Source: SZUA-36 sp963727635 (GTDB lineage Bacteria > Pseudomonadota > Gammaproteobacteria > Xanthomonadales > SZUA-36). Taken from it: a DNA stretch of 64,000 bases. The stretch spans positions 558,001 through 622,000 of the forward strand of contig CAVSHP010000015.1 of the NCBI GenBank assembly GCA_963727635.1. The letters are read 5' to 3'. Shown in pieces: positions 28,354 to 36,449 of the stretch. Under the pieces are notes generated by a model. The model ran no database searches. It saw nothing but the letters and a program-made list of their open reading frames with translations, and was not told where the DNA came from. Position 1 is the stretch's first letter; every line of letters starts with the position of its first letter. The position numbers and the translations under genes were made by a program.

Positions 28354-30366
28354 TTGAAAAACAAACCCTTCAAACTTTGCAGCGAATACAACCCGACCGG
28401 TGATCAGCCGCAAGCCATTCGTGCCCTGACCACCGGTTTGCGTGACGGCATGCAGAGCATGACCCTGTTGGGGGTGACCGGTTCAGGCAAAACTTTTACG
28501 ATCGCCAATGTCATCCAGAACCTGCAGCGGCCGACCCTGGTGATGGCACCCAATAAAACACTGGCCGCACAACTGTATGGTGAGTTTCGCAACTATTTCC
28601 CGGAAAACGCGGTTGAGTATTTCGTTTCCTACTACGATTACTACCAGCCCGAAGCTTACGTGCCTTCGTCGGATACTTATATCGAGAAGGACGCATCGAT
28701 CAACGAACACATTGAACAAATGCGCCTGTCGGCCACCAAGGCCCTGCTGCAACGGCGTGACACGATCATCGTGTCGACGGTTTCTGCGATTTACGGACTG
28801 GGCGACCCGACCCAGTACCTGAGCATGGTGTTGCACATTGTCTGTTGGCGAAATCATCAACCAGCGCGATATCCTGCGGCGCCTGGCGGAAATGCAGTAC
28901 AGCCGCAATGACATGGAACTGCGCCGGGGCACCTACCGTGTGCGCGGTGAGGTCATCGATATATTTCCCGGTGACGAGGAAATGCAGCGCATCACGCGTC
29001 GAGCTGTTTGACGAGGAAGTCGAATCGATTTCCCAGTTTGATCCGCTGACCGGTGAAGTGATGAACAAACTTCAGCGGGTTACGATTTTTCCCAAATCGC
29101 ATTACGTGACACCCCGGCAAACCGTGATCGATGCTGTTGCCGCGATCAGTGCGGAGTTGAAAGAGCGGCTTGCCTATCAACGCGAAAACCAGCAACTGGT
29201 CGAAGCCCAGCGGCTTGAGCAACGTACGCTGCTATGACCTGGAAATGATGCTGGAACTGGGTTACTGCAACGGGGTCGAAAACTATTCGAGACATTTGAC
29301 CGGGCGGGGCGCAGGTGAGGCGCCGCCGACCCTGTTCGATTACCTGGCGGATGATGCGTTGCTGATCCTGGATGAAAGCCACGTCATGGTTCCGCAACTG
29401 GGTGGCATGTACAAAGGTGACAGGTCGCGTAAAGAAAACCTGGTGACCTATGGTTTCCGTCTGCCTTCCGCGCTGGACAACCGGCCGCTCAGGTTTGATG
29501 AATGGGAACAAAGGGCAGGTCAGACCGTATTTATTTCAGCCACGCCGCGGGCCTATGAACTGGAGCGCTCCGGTGAAGTCGTTGAACAGGTTGTGCGTCC
29601 GACCGGGCTGATCGACCCGGAAGTCGAGATACGCCCGGTGGGTGGCCAGGTCGATGACGTGCTGTCGGAGATCACGCTGCGCACCGCCCTGGGTGACCGC
29701 GTGCTGATTACGACCCTGACCAAGCGCATGGCGGAGAACCTGACCGAATACCTGGCTGACCATGGCGTCAGGGTGCGGTATCTGCATTCGGATGTGGAAA
29801 CGGTCGAGCGCGTGGAAATCATACGTGACCTGCGTCTGGGTGAGTTTGATGTGCTTGGTGGGTATCAACCTGCTCAGGGAAGGCCTGGATATGCCGGAGG
29901 TTTCGCTGGTTGCGATTCTGGATGCGGACCGTGAAGGTTTTTTGCGTTCCGAGTCATCACTGATCCAGACCATCGGCCGTGCTGCGCGTAATCTCAGGGG
30001 CAAGGCCATCCTCTATGCCGACAAGGTGACCGGTTCCATGCAACGGGCCATCGCCGAGACGGACCGGCGCCGCAGCACGCCAAAGGGAATACAACAAGCT
30101 ACATGGAATAACCCCGAAGAGCATCATCAAGGCGGTCAGCGACATCATGGAAGATGCGCGTATCCCTGACACCGGCAGAGCGGGAACAGCAGCGCAAAGT
30201 GGCCGAGACTGCCGCAATTTATCAACATATGCGGCCTGCCGAACTGGGCAAATCCATCGCGGAGATGGAAAAGCAGATGATCCAGCATGCGCAGATGCTC
30301 GAATTCGAGCAGGCCGCAGAGATAAGAGACCAGATCAAACGACTCAGAGAGCAGGTTTTACGCTAG
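28354..30366 (+). CDS. uvrB: Excinuclease ABC subunit UvrB, multiply frameshifted
   Basis: UvrB is the damage-verifying helicase-like subunit of nucleotide excision repair. It begins at TTG 28354. Walker A is GVTGSGKTFT, the beta-hairpin region YYDYYQPEAYVPSSDTYIEK, motif II LDESHV, motif VI QTIGRAARN, and a C-terminal UvrC-binding UVR motif (LEFEQAAEIRDQIKRLRE). Total length equals the family norm (about 670). The frame breaks at about 28835, 28995, 29230, 29865, 30090 and 30150. No LexA box was recognised upstream; a TATAAT hexamer at 28317-28322 lacks a good -35. Confidence 0.92.
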
Positions 30367-30431
30367 GAATCCCTCAGAACCAGGAGATTGAGCGGCGCAT
30401 CGGGTTAAGTGCCATCTGTGCGGTAACCAGA

Positions 30432-31602
30432 TCACAACTCGATGTCCAGCCACACCATGTGGTGGTCCGAGACATCGACCAGGTCGTGTCCGGGCTGGTC
30501 CTCGGCCGGCCAGTAAACACCGCAGCCGACGACTTTCAGCGTCGCTGACGGCAACACGTAATCGATACGCATGTTACCCGTATACTGGTCATTGAAATCC
30601 CCGGTATCGGCCGCCGCATTACCCTTTTGTTGCAGGTTTTTCCCACCCTGTTCGGTGCTGGCCTGGGCAGCGCCCTCGCTGATCGGTATGCAGCTGGCAT
30701 CTATGAACGGGCTTTCAAGTAACTGTGCGAATGGCCTTTGAACTGGAGTCGCCATCGACCGGGTCGGCGTTGAGATCGCCCGCAATGACGAACCGGTCAC
30801 CGGGTGCCAGGCCGCCCTTGGCGCCAGCGTCGTCATAGATATAAGACGAGCGCCGCGGATCCAGATAATCCGCCCACAACCTGATCTCGTCGTGGTTGCG
30901 CATGCCATTGCGGTCTTCCGGACCATCGAAAACCGGCGGTGTCGGGTGCGAGACCAGAAAATGAAAGGTCTGGTCGTTGACGTTAACACTGATGTCCCAG
31001 TGATTCTTTGAACTGAGACGCAGTGCTTTCCATATGGCGTCCGGATAATAGCTGGAGCCGTCCGGGTTCGATGGTTTCAGCGCATCCGGCATGTCGCTCC
31101 ATTTAAAAAACCGGAAGCTTCGCTCAAGTTGAAGTGGAAATCGGGACAATACCATCATCCCGTATTGTCCAGGAAACGTGCCGTAACCCCAGGCATCTTC
31201 CGGCTCCCCGGAAACACCATTGCTGTTCAGGTCAAGACCGCTGTCCGAACCGGTATTGACAGCACCGCTGAGGGCGGCGGTATAGCTGATGGGCTCATTC
31301 CCGAATTGCGGTTTATCGAGGTAATTCTTTATGAAAAGCACGGATGAGTCGAGTTCATACCAGTCAAATTCATTGAGCAGCAGCACATCCGGTCTGACGC
31401 TCTGGATAACGGCGGCGACCTTTTTAAGAGCTTCGTCATCTCCCGTTTGCAGTCGCTGGTACAAATCGCCTTCCGCCGTCAGGCCCATTGCAATATTGAA
31501 AGTCGCAATCCGAATCTTCTGCGGACCGTTATCCGTTGCCAGCACGGCGTGAGAAAAACCCAGGCTTAATAGCAGGATTAAAAGTGATCGGGTCAGGCGC
31601 AT
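30432..31602 (-). CDS. Secreted endonuclease/exonuclease/phosphatase family protein, one frameshift
   Basis: An EEP-fold protein with signal peptide (SLLILLLSLGFSHAVLA). Active-site motifs are ATFNIAMG, LLLNEFDW (metal Glu), IAGDLNADP and, after the frame break, the C-terminal SDHHMVWLDIEL (catalytic Asp-His). The break falls near 30735, and the C-terminal 95 residues continue in another frame with the same style of sequence. Probably a periplasmic or secreted phosphodiesterase or phosphatase; substrate unknown. Confidence 0.82.
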
Positions 31603-31744
31603 ATGATTGATTCGCTTTGAAAGCCGGTATGATAATACAAATGGGGTGAACCGGTACCCGGGTACGCAAACCTGGCGACTGGTCCACCCGCGCGAGGCGC
31701 AGGGTTTCAGGTCCGGGGGTCAACACCGATGGCGAAATACCGTG

Positions 31745-32686
31745 TCAATCGCCGCTGACTGGGGACGATGGCTGTGGCTGGTCACATTCCGGCGGCAGCA
31801 CGGCGCTGCTCAAATCATAATTGTCCGGTCCCAGGACCTTCTGGATTTGACGCAGCGGACCTTCAATCGACCTCCACTGGCTATCGGCCTGCGCGGGATC
31901 GAAAGCCCTGACAATGTCATCCTCGGCGGTATAGCGCCAGGCGTGTACCGGAACTTCCAGTGCCGAAAAAGTCTCTTTGACGGCGTCCAGGTTTTTCTGC
32001 TTGTCATCGGCCATGACGATGACGGCGGGCATGCGCGTCCCCGTCTTGATTAACAGGGCCTGGAGCATTTGACCCTTGTGTTGGCCGGCGGTCAAAAACA
32101 CGCCATCCTGATAGAGTGAAACACGTCCGTTCTCAACGGGTATAAAGGGCGCATCATAGCCGCCTCTTGGTCCGATGGCGGAAAAGCTGAAGCTGTAATG
32201 ATTGCGTCGCAGTTCACGGAAAGTCTGTAGCTGGTAATCCGGTCCACGCGACGATACCGAAATCACCGCGACGTCCTGGTCCTGGATGGTTTTTACCTGC
32301 TCGGGTCCGTCTGTTTGGGTGGGCCGCATGGCGCTGGCAAAATAAACGGCACCCTGGACGGCAAAACGGTTACCTACGTTTTGCGGACTGCATTGATCTT
32401 CACTGGCGAGGGCTTTTTGCCACTCGTACCATTGGTCCGAACCCAGGTCCTGTTCCATGGCCAGGATGGTATTGTCGATATCAAAGACAACCAGCACATT
32501 TTCTCTGCCGGTTTGCTCAATAAGCTTCAGGGTGTCAGCCGTCACGTCCGCCAGATCGGCAGTTTCCCGGTCAAGGTTCTGAATGGCCTCGCCGCTGCGC
32601 AGCAAATGACCGTCCGGGGCACATGCGCTGAGAAAGAGCACGACGAACAGGGTCAAGAACATGGAATAACGGGTTTTATTTGTCAT
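31745..32686 (-). CDS. DUF2608 HAD-like lipoprotein
   Basis: A 313-residue predicted lipoprotein from ATG 32686: signal peptide YSMFLTLFVVLFLSAC with the lipobox Cys. A HAD-like motif I, FDIDNTILAM, follows at about residue 65, and a distal acidic motif IVMADDKQKNLDAV fits the HAD motif IV position. This matches the DUF2608 pattern of periplasmic HAD-like phosphatases. Substrate unknown. It precedes the EEP phosphatase on the same strand (142 bp gap), which suggests related phosphate or nucleotide scavenging. Confidence 0.78.
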   Translation of the reverse strand: MTNKTRYSMFLTLFVVLFLSACAPDGHLLRSGEAIQNLDRETADLADVTADTLKLIEQTGRENVLVVFDIDNTILAMEQDLGSDQWYEWQKALASEDQCSPQNVGNRFAVQGAVYFASAMRPTQTDGPEQVKTIQDQDVAVISVSSRGPDYQLQTFRELRRNHYSFSFSAIGPRGGYDAPFIPVENGRVSLYQDGVFLTAGQHKGQMLQALLIKTGTRMPAVIVMADDKQKNLDAVKETFSALEVPVHAWRYTAEDDIVRAFDPAQADSQWRSIEGPLRQIQKVLGPDNYDLSSAVLPPECDQPQPSSPVSGD

Positions 32687-32795
32687 GGCGGATAGTTTAC
32701 GACATTCCCGACCCGGGTCGATATGTGCATTAAGGTTAACAAAGGTTGTAAAATTCAGGGTCTTCACCCGAATTCAGTGAGTGGAATCCAGCTAA

Positions 32796-34127
32796 ATGAA
32801 AATCTCGATTATCGGTAGTGGTTATGTCGGACTTGTCAGCGGCGCAGGTCTGGCGGAAGCAGGGCACAACGTTATTTGCATGGACGTCGATGCTGATCGC
32901 ATCGCAAACCTGAGACAGGGAAAGTCACCCATCTATGAGCCCGGTCTCGAAGAAATGCTGGTCGATAATGCCAGGCGCGGCCACCTGGCTTTTTCCACTT
33001 CGCTCGAGGCTGCGGTCAACCATGCCAAAGCCCTGTTGATTGCGGTGGGTACACCACCCGCTGAAGACGGTTCCGCAGACCTGGGCCACGTACTCGGCGT
33101 TGCAACCGGTATTGGCAGGATTTTGTCAAAACCCCTGCTTGTGATTGTGAAATCAACCGTGCCGGTGGGCACCTGTGACCGTGTCCGTGCGGCGATACAG
33201 AAAGAGCTTGATATTCGTGGTGAGAAGACCACCTTCAGTGTTGCCTCCAACCCGGAGTTCCTGGCCGAAGGCGGCGCCGTAAAGGATTTCATGCAACCGA
33301 GCCGGATCGTCTGCGGGGTAGAGGATGAGCAGAGTGAAGACCTGCTCAGGGACATGTACGCACCGTTTAACCGCAACCATGAAAAAATGCTGTTTATGGA
33401 TGTCCACTCATCGGAGCTTACAAAATACAGCGCCAATGCCATGCTGGCGACCAAGATAAGCCTGATGAACGAACTGGCGGGTATCGCTGAACGCGTCGGC
33501 GCTGATATCGAGCACGTACGCAAGGGTATCGGCTCGGATCCGCGTATTGGCTATGCCTTTATCTACGCCGGCCCCGGGTATGGCGGTTCGTGTTTTCCCA
33601 AGGATGTCCGCGCACTGAGTCACACCGCCAGGGAATACGGCTTTGAAGCGAAAATCCTCGACGCGGTGGAAGAGGTTAACAACCGCCAGAAGATCCATCT
33701 GTTTGAAATGCTGAACAGGGATTTCAACGGCGAACTTCAGGGTAAATGCATCGCAATCTGGGGTTTGTCGTTCAAACCCAATACCGACGACATGCGCGAG
33801 GCGCCCAGCCGGGTTTTGATAGACGCGTTACTTGAATCCGGTGTAACGGTGCGCGCACACGATCCGGAAGCCATGGATGTCGCCATGCAAATATATTCCG
33901 GCAGGGAGAGTTTTTCAGTTCACGCCGACCAGTACGATGCGGCCAAGGGCGCGGATGCGTTGGTGCTGGTCACAGAATGGAAACTTTACTGGATACCCGA
34001 TTACGAAAAACTGGCGGCCAATATGCGTCAGAAGGTCCTCGTCGATGGCCGCAATATCTGGCCGCAGGACACCGCGCTGGAGCATGGTTTTACCTGCCAT
34101 GCGATAGGGCGTCCTTCGATAGGTTGA
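32796..34127 (+). CDS. ugd: UDP-glucose 6-dehydrogenase
   Basis: A 443-residue enzyme that oxidises UDP-glucose to UDP-glucuronate for capsule or exopolysaccharide. The Rossmann start is IGSGYVGLVSGAGLAEAGHN; KSTVPVGT and NPEFLAEG follow; the catalytic Cys is in GPGYGGSCFPKDVRAL, and the C-terminal UDP-binding domain begins GLSFKPNTDDMREAPS. The gene is intact. No other polysaccharide gene is adjacent in this window. Confidence 0.95.
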   Translation: MKISIIGSGYVGLVSGAGLAEAGHNVICMDVDADRIANLRQGKSPIYEPGLEEMLVDNARRGHLAFSTSLEAAVNHAKALLIAVGTPPAEDGSADLGHVLGVATGIGRILSKPLLVIVKSTVPVGTCDRVRAAIQKELDIRGEKTTFSVASNPEFLAEGGAVKDFMQPSRIVCGVEDEQSEDLLRDMYAPFNRNHEKMLFMDVHSSELTKYSANAMLATKISLMNELAGIAERVGADIEHVRKGIGSDPRIGYAFIYAGPGYGGSCFPKDVRALSHTAREYGFEAKILDAVEEVNNRQKIHLFEMLNRDFNGELQGKCIAIWGLSFKPNTDDMREAPSRVLIDALLESGVTVRAHDPEAMDVAMQIYSGRESFSVHADQYDAAKGADALVLVTEWKLYWIPDYEKLAANMRQKVLVDGRNIWPQDTALEHGFTCHAIGRPSIG

Positions 34128-34130
34128 TAA

Positions 34131-34163
34131 AAAAAGGCCCCGTTATTTTGCAGGGGGCTTTAT
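34131..34163 (+). terminator. Probable ugd terminator
   Basis: An A7 run, then GGCCCC and GGGGGC arms around a loop, then a short T-rich tail, four bases after the ugd stop. Stem is imperfect. Confidence 0.5.
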
Positions 34164-34172
34164 GTTTGAGAT

Positions 34173-34310
34173 CGAGAGGGATTGACTCGGGCCTTCCATG
34201 GCCCTCGCCCTGCGGGCGTCTCCTGCGTCGACGTCTTCCCGGGCTATCCTGCCCGGTAATCGAACCCTGGTGCTTCGCACGGTGTTCTGCATCTGACCAA
34301 CCTCTTCGCC
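34173..34310 (-). repeat. Degenerate tRNA-derived unit with a T-loop palindromic insertion
   Basis: On the minus strand a T-arm 5' strand (AGGGTTCGA) is separated from its 3' strand (AATCCCTCTCG) by a 77-bp insert at 34184-34260. The insert has three hairpins: CCGGGC/GCCCGG with loop AGGATA, CGCCC/GGGCG, and GGGCC/GGCCC. The insertion junctions (plus strand GGGATT before and CGAACCC after) are the same as in the three tRNA-Ser copies to the right, and the core CGCCCGCAGGG is shared with them. The rest of the tRNA body is hardly recognisable. No gene is in this stretch. Confidence 0.75.
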
Positions 34311-34355
34311 AGATATAAAAAAACCCCGCGTTTGCGGGGTTTTTTATATCTGGCG
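34307..34355 (-). terminator. Long inverted-repeat terminator that includes the tRNA-Ser CCA end
   Basis: A stem with GCGGGG/CCCCGC top, A/T runs below, and ATATCTGGCG / CGCCAGATAT at the base. It ends tRNA-Ser transcription. Unusually the left arm copies the encoded tRNA 3' end (CGCCA), so the mature terminus could base-pair with the downstream arm in the precursor. Confidence 0.75.
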
Positions 34356-34441
34356 GAGAGAGAGGGATTCGAACCCTCGATACGCTATTAACGTATACAC
34401 ACTTTCCAGGCGTGCTCCTTCAGCCACTCGGACACCTCTCC
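34351..34441 (-). tRNA. tRNA-Ser(GGA), intact copy
   Basis: A 91-nt class II tRNA with CCA. Acceptor GGAGAGG / TCTCTCC, anticodon stem-loop CACGC CTGGAAA GTGTG giving GGA, long variable arm (TATACG/CGTATC), and T-loop GTTCGAATC. It is the last gene of a unit whose three upstream copies have broken T-loops. Confidence 0.97.
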
Positions 34442-34513
34442 TAAAATCTTATTTTCACCTGTTTCTTGCAAACAGTCGAACTGACTAACGACCCTGACGA
34501 CTTTTCGAGTCGT

Positions 34514-34678
34514 GAGAGAGAGGGATTGTTCAAAACCATCCTGGTTTTGACCCTGCGGGCGCTCCCGCTTCGCTATAGCGACCAAATCTGTTCCGGACAG
34601 ATTTGTCGAACCCTCGATACGCTATTAACGTATACACACTTTCCAGGCGTGCTCCTTCAGCCACTCGGACACCTCTCC
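34514..34678 (-). pseudogene. Interrupted tRNA-Ser copy A
   Basis: The tRNA-Ser(GGA) 5' part from acceptor to T-stem is identical to the intact gene. A 79-bp insert (34528-34606) lies between TTCGA and ATCCC of the T-loop. The 3' acceptor strand is TCTCTCA (last base changed) and no G73-CCA follows. It could still fold as a tRNA with a giant structured T-loop. Whether it is processed is unknown. Confidence 0.85.
34528..34606 (-). mobile_element. 79-bp multi-hairpin T-loop element, copy A
   Basis: In tRNA sense: hairpin CAAATCTGT/ACAGATTTG, palindrome TCGCTATAGCGA, hairpin GCGGG/CCCGC, hairpin CAAAACC/GGTTTTG with loop AGGAT. Removing 79 bp restores the normal T-loop exactly. No open reading frame; REP-like in style. 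Confidence 0.7.
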
Positions 34679-34750
34679 TAAAATCTTAATTACACCTGTT
34701 TGTTGCAAACAGTCGAACTGACTAACGACCCTGACGACTTTTCGAGTCGT

Positions 34751-34915
34751 GAGAGAGAGGGATTGTTCAAAACCATCCTGGTTTTGACCCTGCGGGCGCT
34801 CCCGCTTCGCTATAGCGACCAAATCTGTTCCGGACAGATTTGTCGAACCCTCGATACGCTATTAACGTATACACACTTTCCAGGCGTGCTCCTTCAGCCA
34901 CTCGGACACCTCTCC
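34751..34915 (-). pseudogene. Interrupted tRNA-Ser copy B
   Basis: Same structure as copy A, with its insert at 34765-34843 identical to that of copy A. tRNA body identical to the intact gene. Confidence 0.85.
34765..34843 (-). mobile_element. 79-bp multi-hairpin T-loop element, copy B
   Basis: Identical to the copy A element; same insertion point after TTCGA of the T-loop. Confidence 0.7.
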
Positions 34916-34987
34916 TAAAATCTTAATTACACCTGTTTGTTGCAAACAGTCGAACTGACTAACGACCCTGACGACTCTTCGAGTCGT

Positions 34988-35152
34988 GAGAGAGAGGGAT
35001 TGTTCAAAACCATCCTGGTTTTGACCCTGCGGGCGCTCCCGCTTCGCTGCAGCGACCAAATTTGTTCCGGACAAATTTGTCGAACCCTCGATACGCTATT
35101 AACGTATACACACTTTCCAGGCGTGCTCCTTCAGCCACTCGGACACCTCTCC
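34988..35152 (-). pseudogene. Interrupted tRNA-Ser copy C (promoter-proximal)
   Basis: Same structure, insert at 35002-35080. It is the first copy after the predicted promoter. The tRNA body is again identical to the intact gene. Confidence 0.85.
35002..35080 (-). mobile_element. 79-bp multi-hairpin T-loop element, copy C with paired changes
   Basis: Differs from copies A and B at four positions, forming two compensating pairs: the first stem reads CAAATTTGT/ACAAATTTG, and the palindrome reads CGCTGCAGCG instead of CGCTATAGCG. Both changes keep the self-complementarity. Confidence 0.72.
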
Positions 35153-35237
35153 GGAAGATCGCCATTTTATCAGCTAAGCGCCGGTTAATCCCGCCTGATG
35201 GGAAAGTAGGTTGGGCGTGCTTGAAAAAAGGCAGCGG

Positions 35238-35267
35238 ATTATCAGTTTAGTGGGGGCCCTGTGTCAA
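35238..35267 (-). promoter_or_regulatory. Sigma70 promoter of the tRNA-Ser array
   Basis: Minus-strand TTGACA (35267-35262), 18-bp spacer and GATAAT (35243-35238), or 17 bp and TGATAA. The predicted start is about 80 nt before copy C. The rest of 35153-35452 holds only this and the opposing tRNA-Arg promoter. Confidence 0.65.
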
Positions 35268-35380
35268 CCAAAGAGGGACACTGTTGCAGTATCAACGCCG
35301 GGATCGGCGGCTTTTACCAACAGGTCGCCATTCTCAGAACCGTACAACTCAATTCAATGCAAAATGAGCCGCGGTAACAG

Positions 35381-35409
35381 TTGACAATCAGGGGTCTCGC
35401 ACGGATAAT
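35381..35409 (+). promoter_or_regulatory. Sigma70 promoter of the tRNA-Arg cluster
   Basis: TTGACA (35381-35386), 17-bp spacer, GATAAT (35404-35409). Start predicted near 35416, about 37 nt before tRNA-Arg. Confidence 0.7.
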
Positions 35410-35452
35410 TCGCAGCCCCCGCAAAGCTTAGTTTTTGCATGGGGGACACAGC

Positions 35453-35529
35453 GCGCCCGTAGCTCAGCTGGATAGAGTACCCGGCTACGAACCGGGCGGT
35501 CGGGAGTTCGAATCTCTCCGGGCGCGCCA
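35453..35529 (+). tRNA. tRNA-Arg(ACG)
   Basis: 77 nt with CCA: acceptor GCGCCCG / CGGGCGC, anticodon loop CTACGAA giving ACG (read as ICG after deamination), T-loop GTTCGAATC. First gene of a six-tRNA cluster leading into tig. A GGCCCC/GGGGCC hairpin follows at once. Confidence 0.97.
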
Positions 35530-35565
35530 TTATTCAGTTGGCCCCGTCAGGGGCCACCACAGAAG

Positions 35566-35729
35566 CATCTTACCGGAGAGTTCGAACGGTAAGAGTTCGA
35601 CAAATTCGCCGGGGCCGTTCTCGCACATCCATGTGCTTCACGGCACCAGTGCATCCTTGCACAATGAGCGAATTTGAAGGAGCCCAGAAAGAAGGGCAGG
35701 AGGCCCGAAGTAGTCTCTCCGGGCGCGGA
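35566..35729 (+). repeat. tRNA-Arg-derived remnant with a 113-bp T-loop insertion
   Basis: A CTTACCG/CGGTAAG hairpin leads to GAGTTCGA. The matching 3' strand TCTCTCCGGGCGCG, identical to the 3' end of tRNA-Arg(ACG), comes only after an insert at 35601-35713. The insert opens with CAAATTCGC, which pairs with GCGAATTTG, and encloses hairpins GCACAT/ATGTGC and GTGCA/TGCAC with ATCC loops, then GCCC/GGGC. The insertion point, after TTCGA of the T-loop, is the same as in the tRNA-Ser copies. The 5' half of the tRNA is missing. Confidence 0.72.
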
Positions 35730-35733
35730 AGTA

Positions 35734-35768
35734 TTTCAAGGCCATCCAATCAAGGGTGGCCTTTTGAA
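35734..35768 (+). terminator. Terminator-like hairpin after the tRNA-Arg remnant
   Basis: AAGGCCA and TGGCCTT arms around a 13-nt loop, then TTTT. It may reduce read-through to tRNA-Pro, or be part of the repeat family since its loop also holds ATCC. Confidence 0.5.
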
Positions 35769-35853
35769 TTTATTGGGTTTTTGACTGCCCAATCGGTGGA
35801 AATGGATTGACGCAATTTAGCTGAGTCCGTAACATCGGCAGGTTAACCGGTTT

Positions 35854-35930
35854 CGGGGTGTAGCGCAGCCTGGTAGCGCAACTGCTTTGGGAGCAGTGGG
35901 TCGGGAGTTCGAATCTCTCCACCCCGACCA
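35854..35930 (+). tRNA. tRNA-Pro(TGG)
   Basis: 77 nt with CCA: acceptor CGGGGTG / CACCCCG, anticodon stem-loop ACTGC TTTGGGA GCAGT giving TGG, T-loop GTTCGAATC. Confidence 0.97.
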
Positions 35931-35949
35931 ATTTGTAGGGCCGGACGAT

Positions 35950-36026
<77 letters not shown>

Positions 36027-36075
36027 ATGTAGCTTTGATGCACATTTGGTATAGTGGACGGCAGTAAGAAACAAT

Positions 36076-36152
36076 GGTGGGCGTAGCTCAGTAGGTAGAG
36101 CATCGGATTGTGATTCCGACGGTCGTGGGTTCGAGCCCCATCGTCCACCCCA
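36076..36152 (+). tRNA. tRNA-His(GTG)
   Basis: 77 nt counted with the extra G at -1 typical of tRNA-His and encoded CCA. Acceptor GTGGGCG / CGTCCAC, anticodon loop TTGTGAT giving GTG. Confidence 0.96.
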
Positions 36153-36190
36153 TTTTTTGAAACAGATCTATGGAATCTGTTTTGGCTAAC

Positions 36191-36266
36191 GGGCCATTAG
36201 CTCAACTGGCAGAGCAACGGACTCTTAATCCGCAGGTTGTAGGTTCGATTCCTACATGGCCCACCA
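36191..36266 (+). tRNA. tRNA-Lys(CTT)
   Basis: 76 nt with CCA: acceptor GGGCCAT / ATGGCCC, anticodon stem-loop ACGGA CTCTTAA TCCGC giving CTT, T-loop GTTCGATTC. The CTT form is the less common lysine tRNA in gammaproteobacteria; a TTT form must be elsewhere. Confidence 0.95.
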
Positions 36267-36310
36267 CAAACAAAGGCTCCTGGACGGGATATCAGTTCGG
36301 AAAACGTTTA

Positions 36311-36395
<85 letters not shown>

Positions 36396-36449
36396 TGTGA
36401 CCCGCCACTCTCGGCACGACGAGACATCACCAAGAGGTTGACACAATTC

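Larger units (their letters stand above)
34442..35152 (-). repeat. Three 237-bp tandem repeats of interrupted tRNA-Ser
   Basis: Three head-to-tail units (34442-34678, 34679-34915, 34916-35152), each exactly 237 bp. Each carries a 72-nt spacer side and a tRNA-Ser body identical to the intact gene through the T-stem. A 79-bp insert within the T-loop and the T-arm/acceptor 3' strand complete the unit. The first two units differ at three positions, the second and third at five. The spacer contains a GACGACT-type hairpin (ACGACT/AGTCGT) directly after the interrupted tRNA, like a small terminator. Not a CRISPR: the unit is too long and is made of tRNA. Confidence 0.95.

Noticed and set aside
34184..34260. 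Prophage attL/attR at a tRNA
   Set aside because: No integrase or phage gene is near, and the partial tRNA ends flank short palindromes, not an island.
34442..35152. CRISPR array or protein-coding tandem repeat
   Set aside because: The repeat unit is 237 bp, made of tRNA-Ser and hairpins with no variable spacers. The repeated 65-72 codon frames inside are by-products of the tRNA sequence and have no initiation context.
34514..35152. Permuted or intron-containing functional tRNA genes
   Set aside because: The order is 5' half, insert, 3' half, so not permuted. At 79 bp the insert is too small for a group I or II intron, and no bulge-helix-bulge splicing is known in bacteria. Splicing is not excluded but has no support.
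35435..35810. Small proteins across the tRNA-Arg region
   Set aside because: The open frames overlap tRNA-Arg and the palindromic insert and have no coding features.
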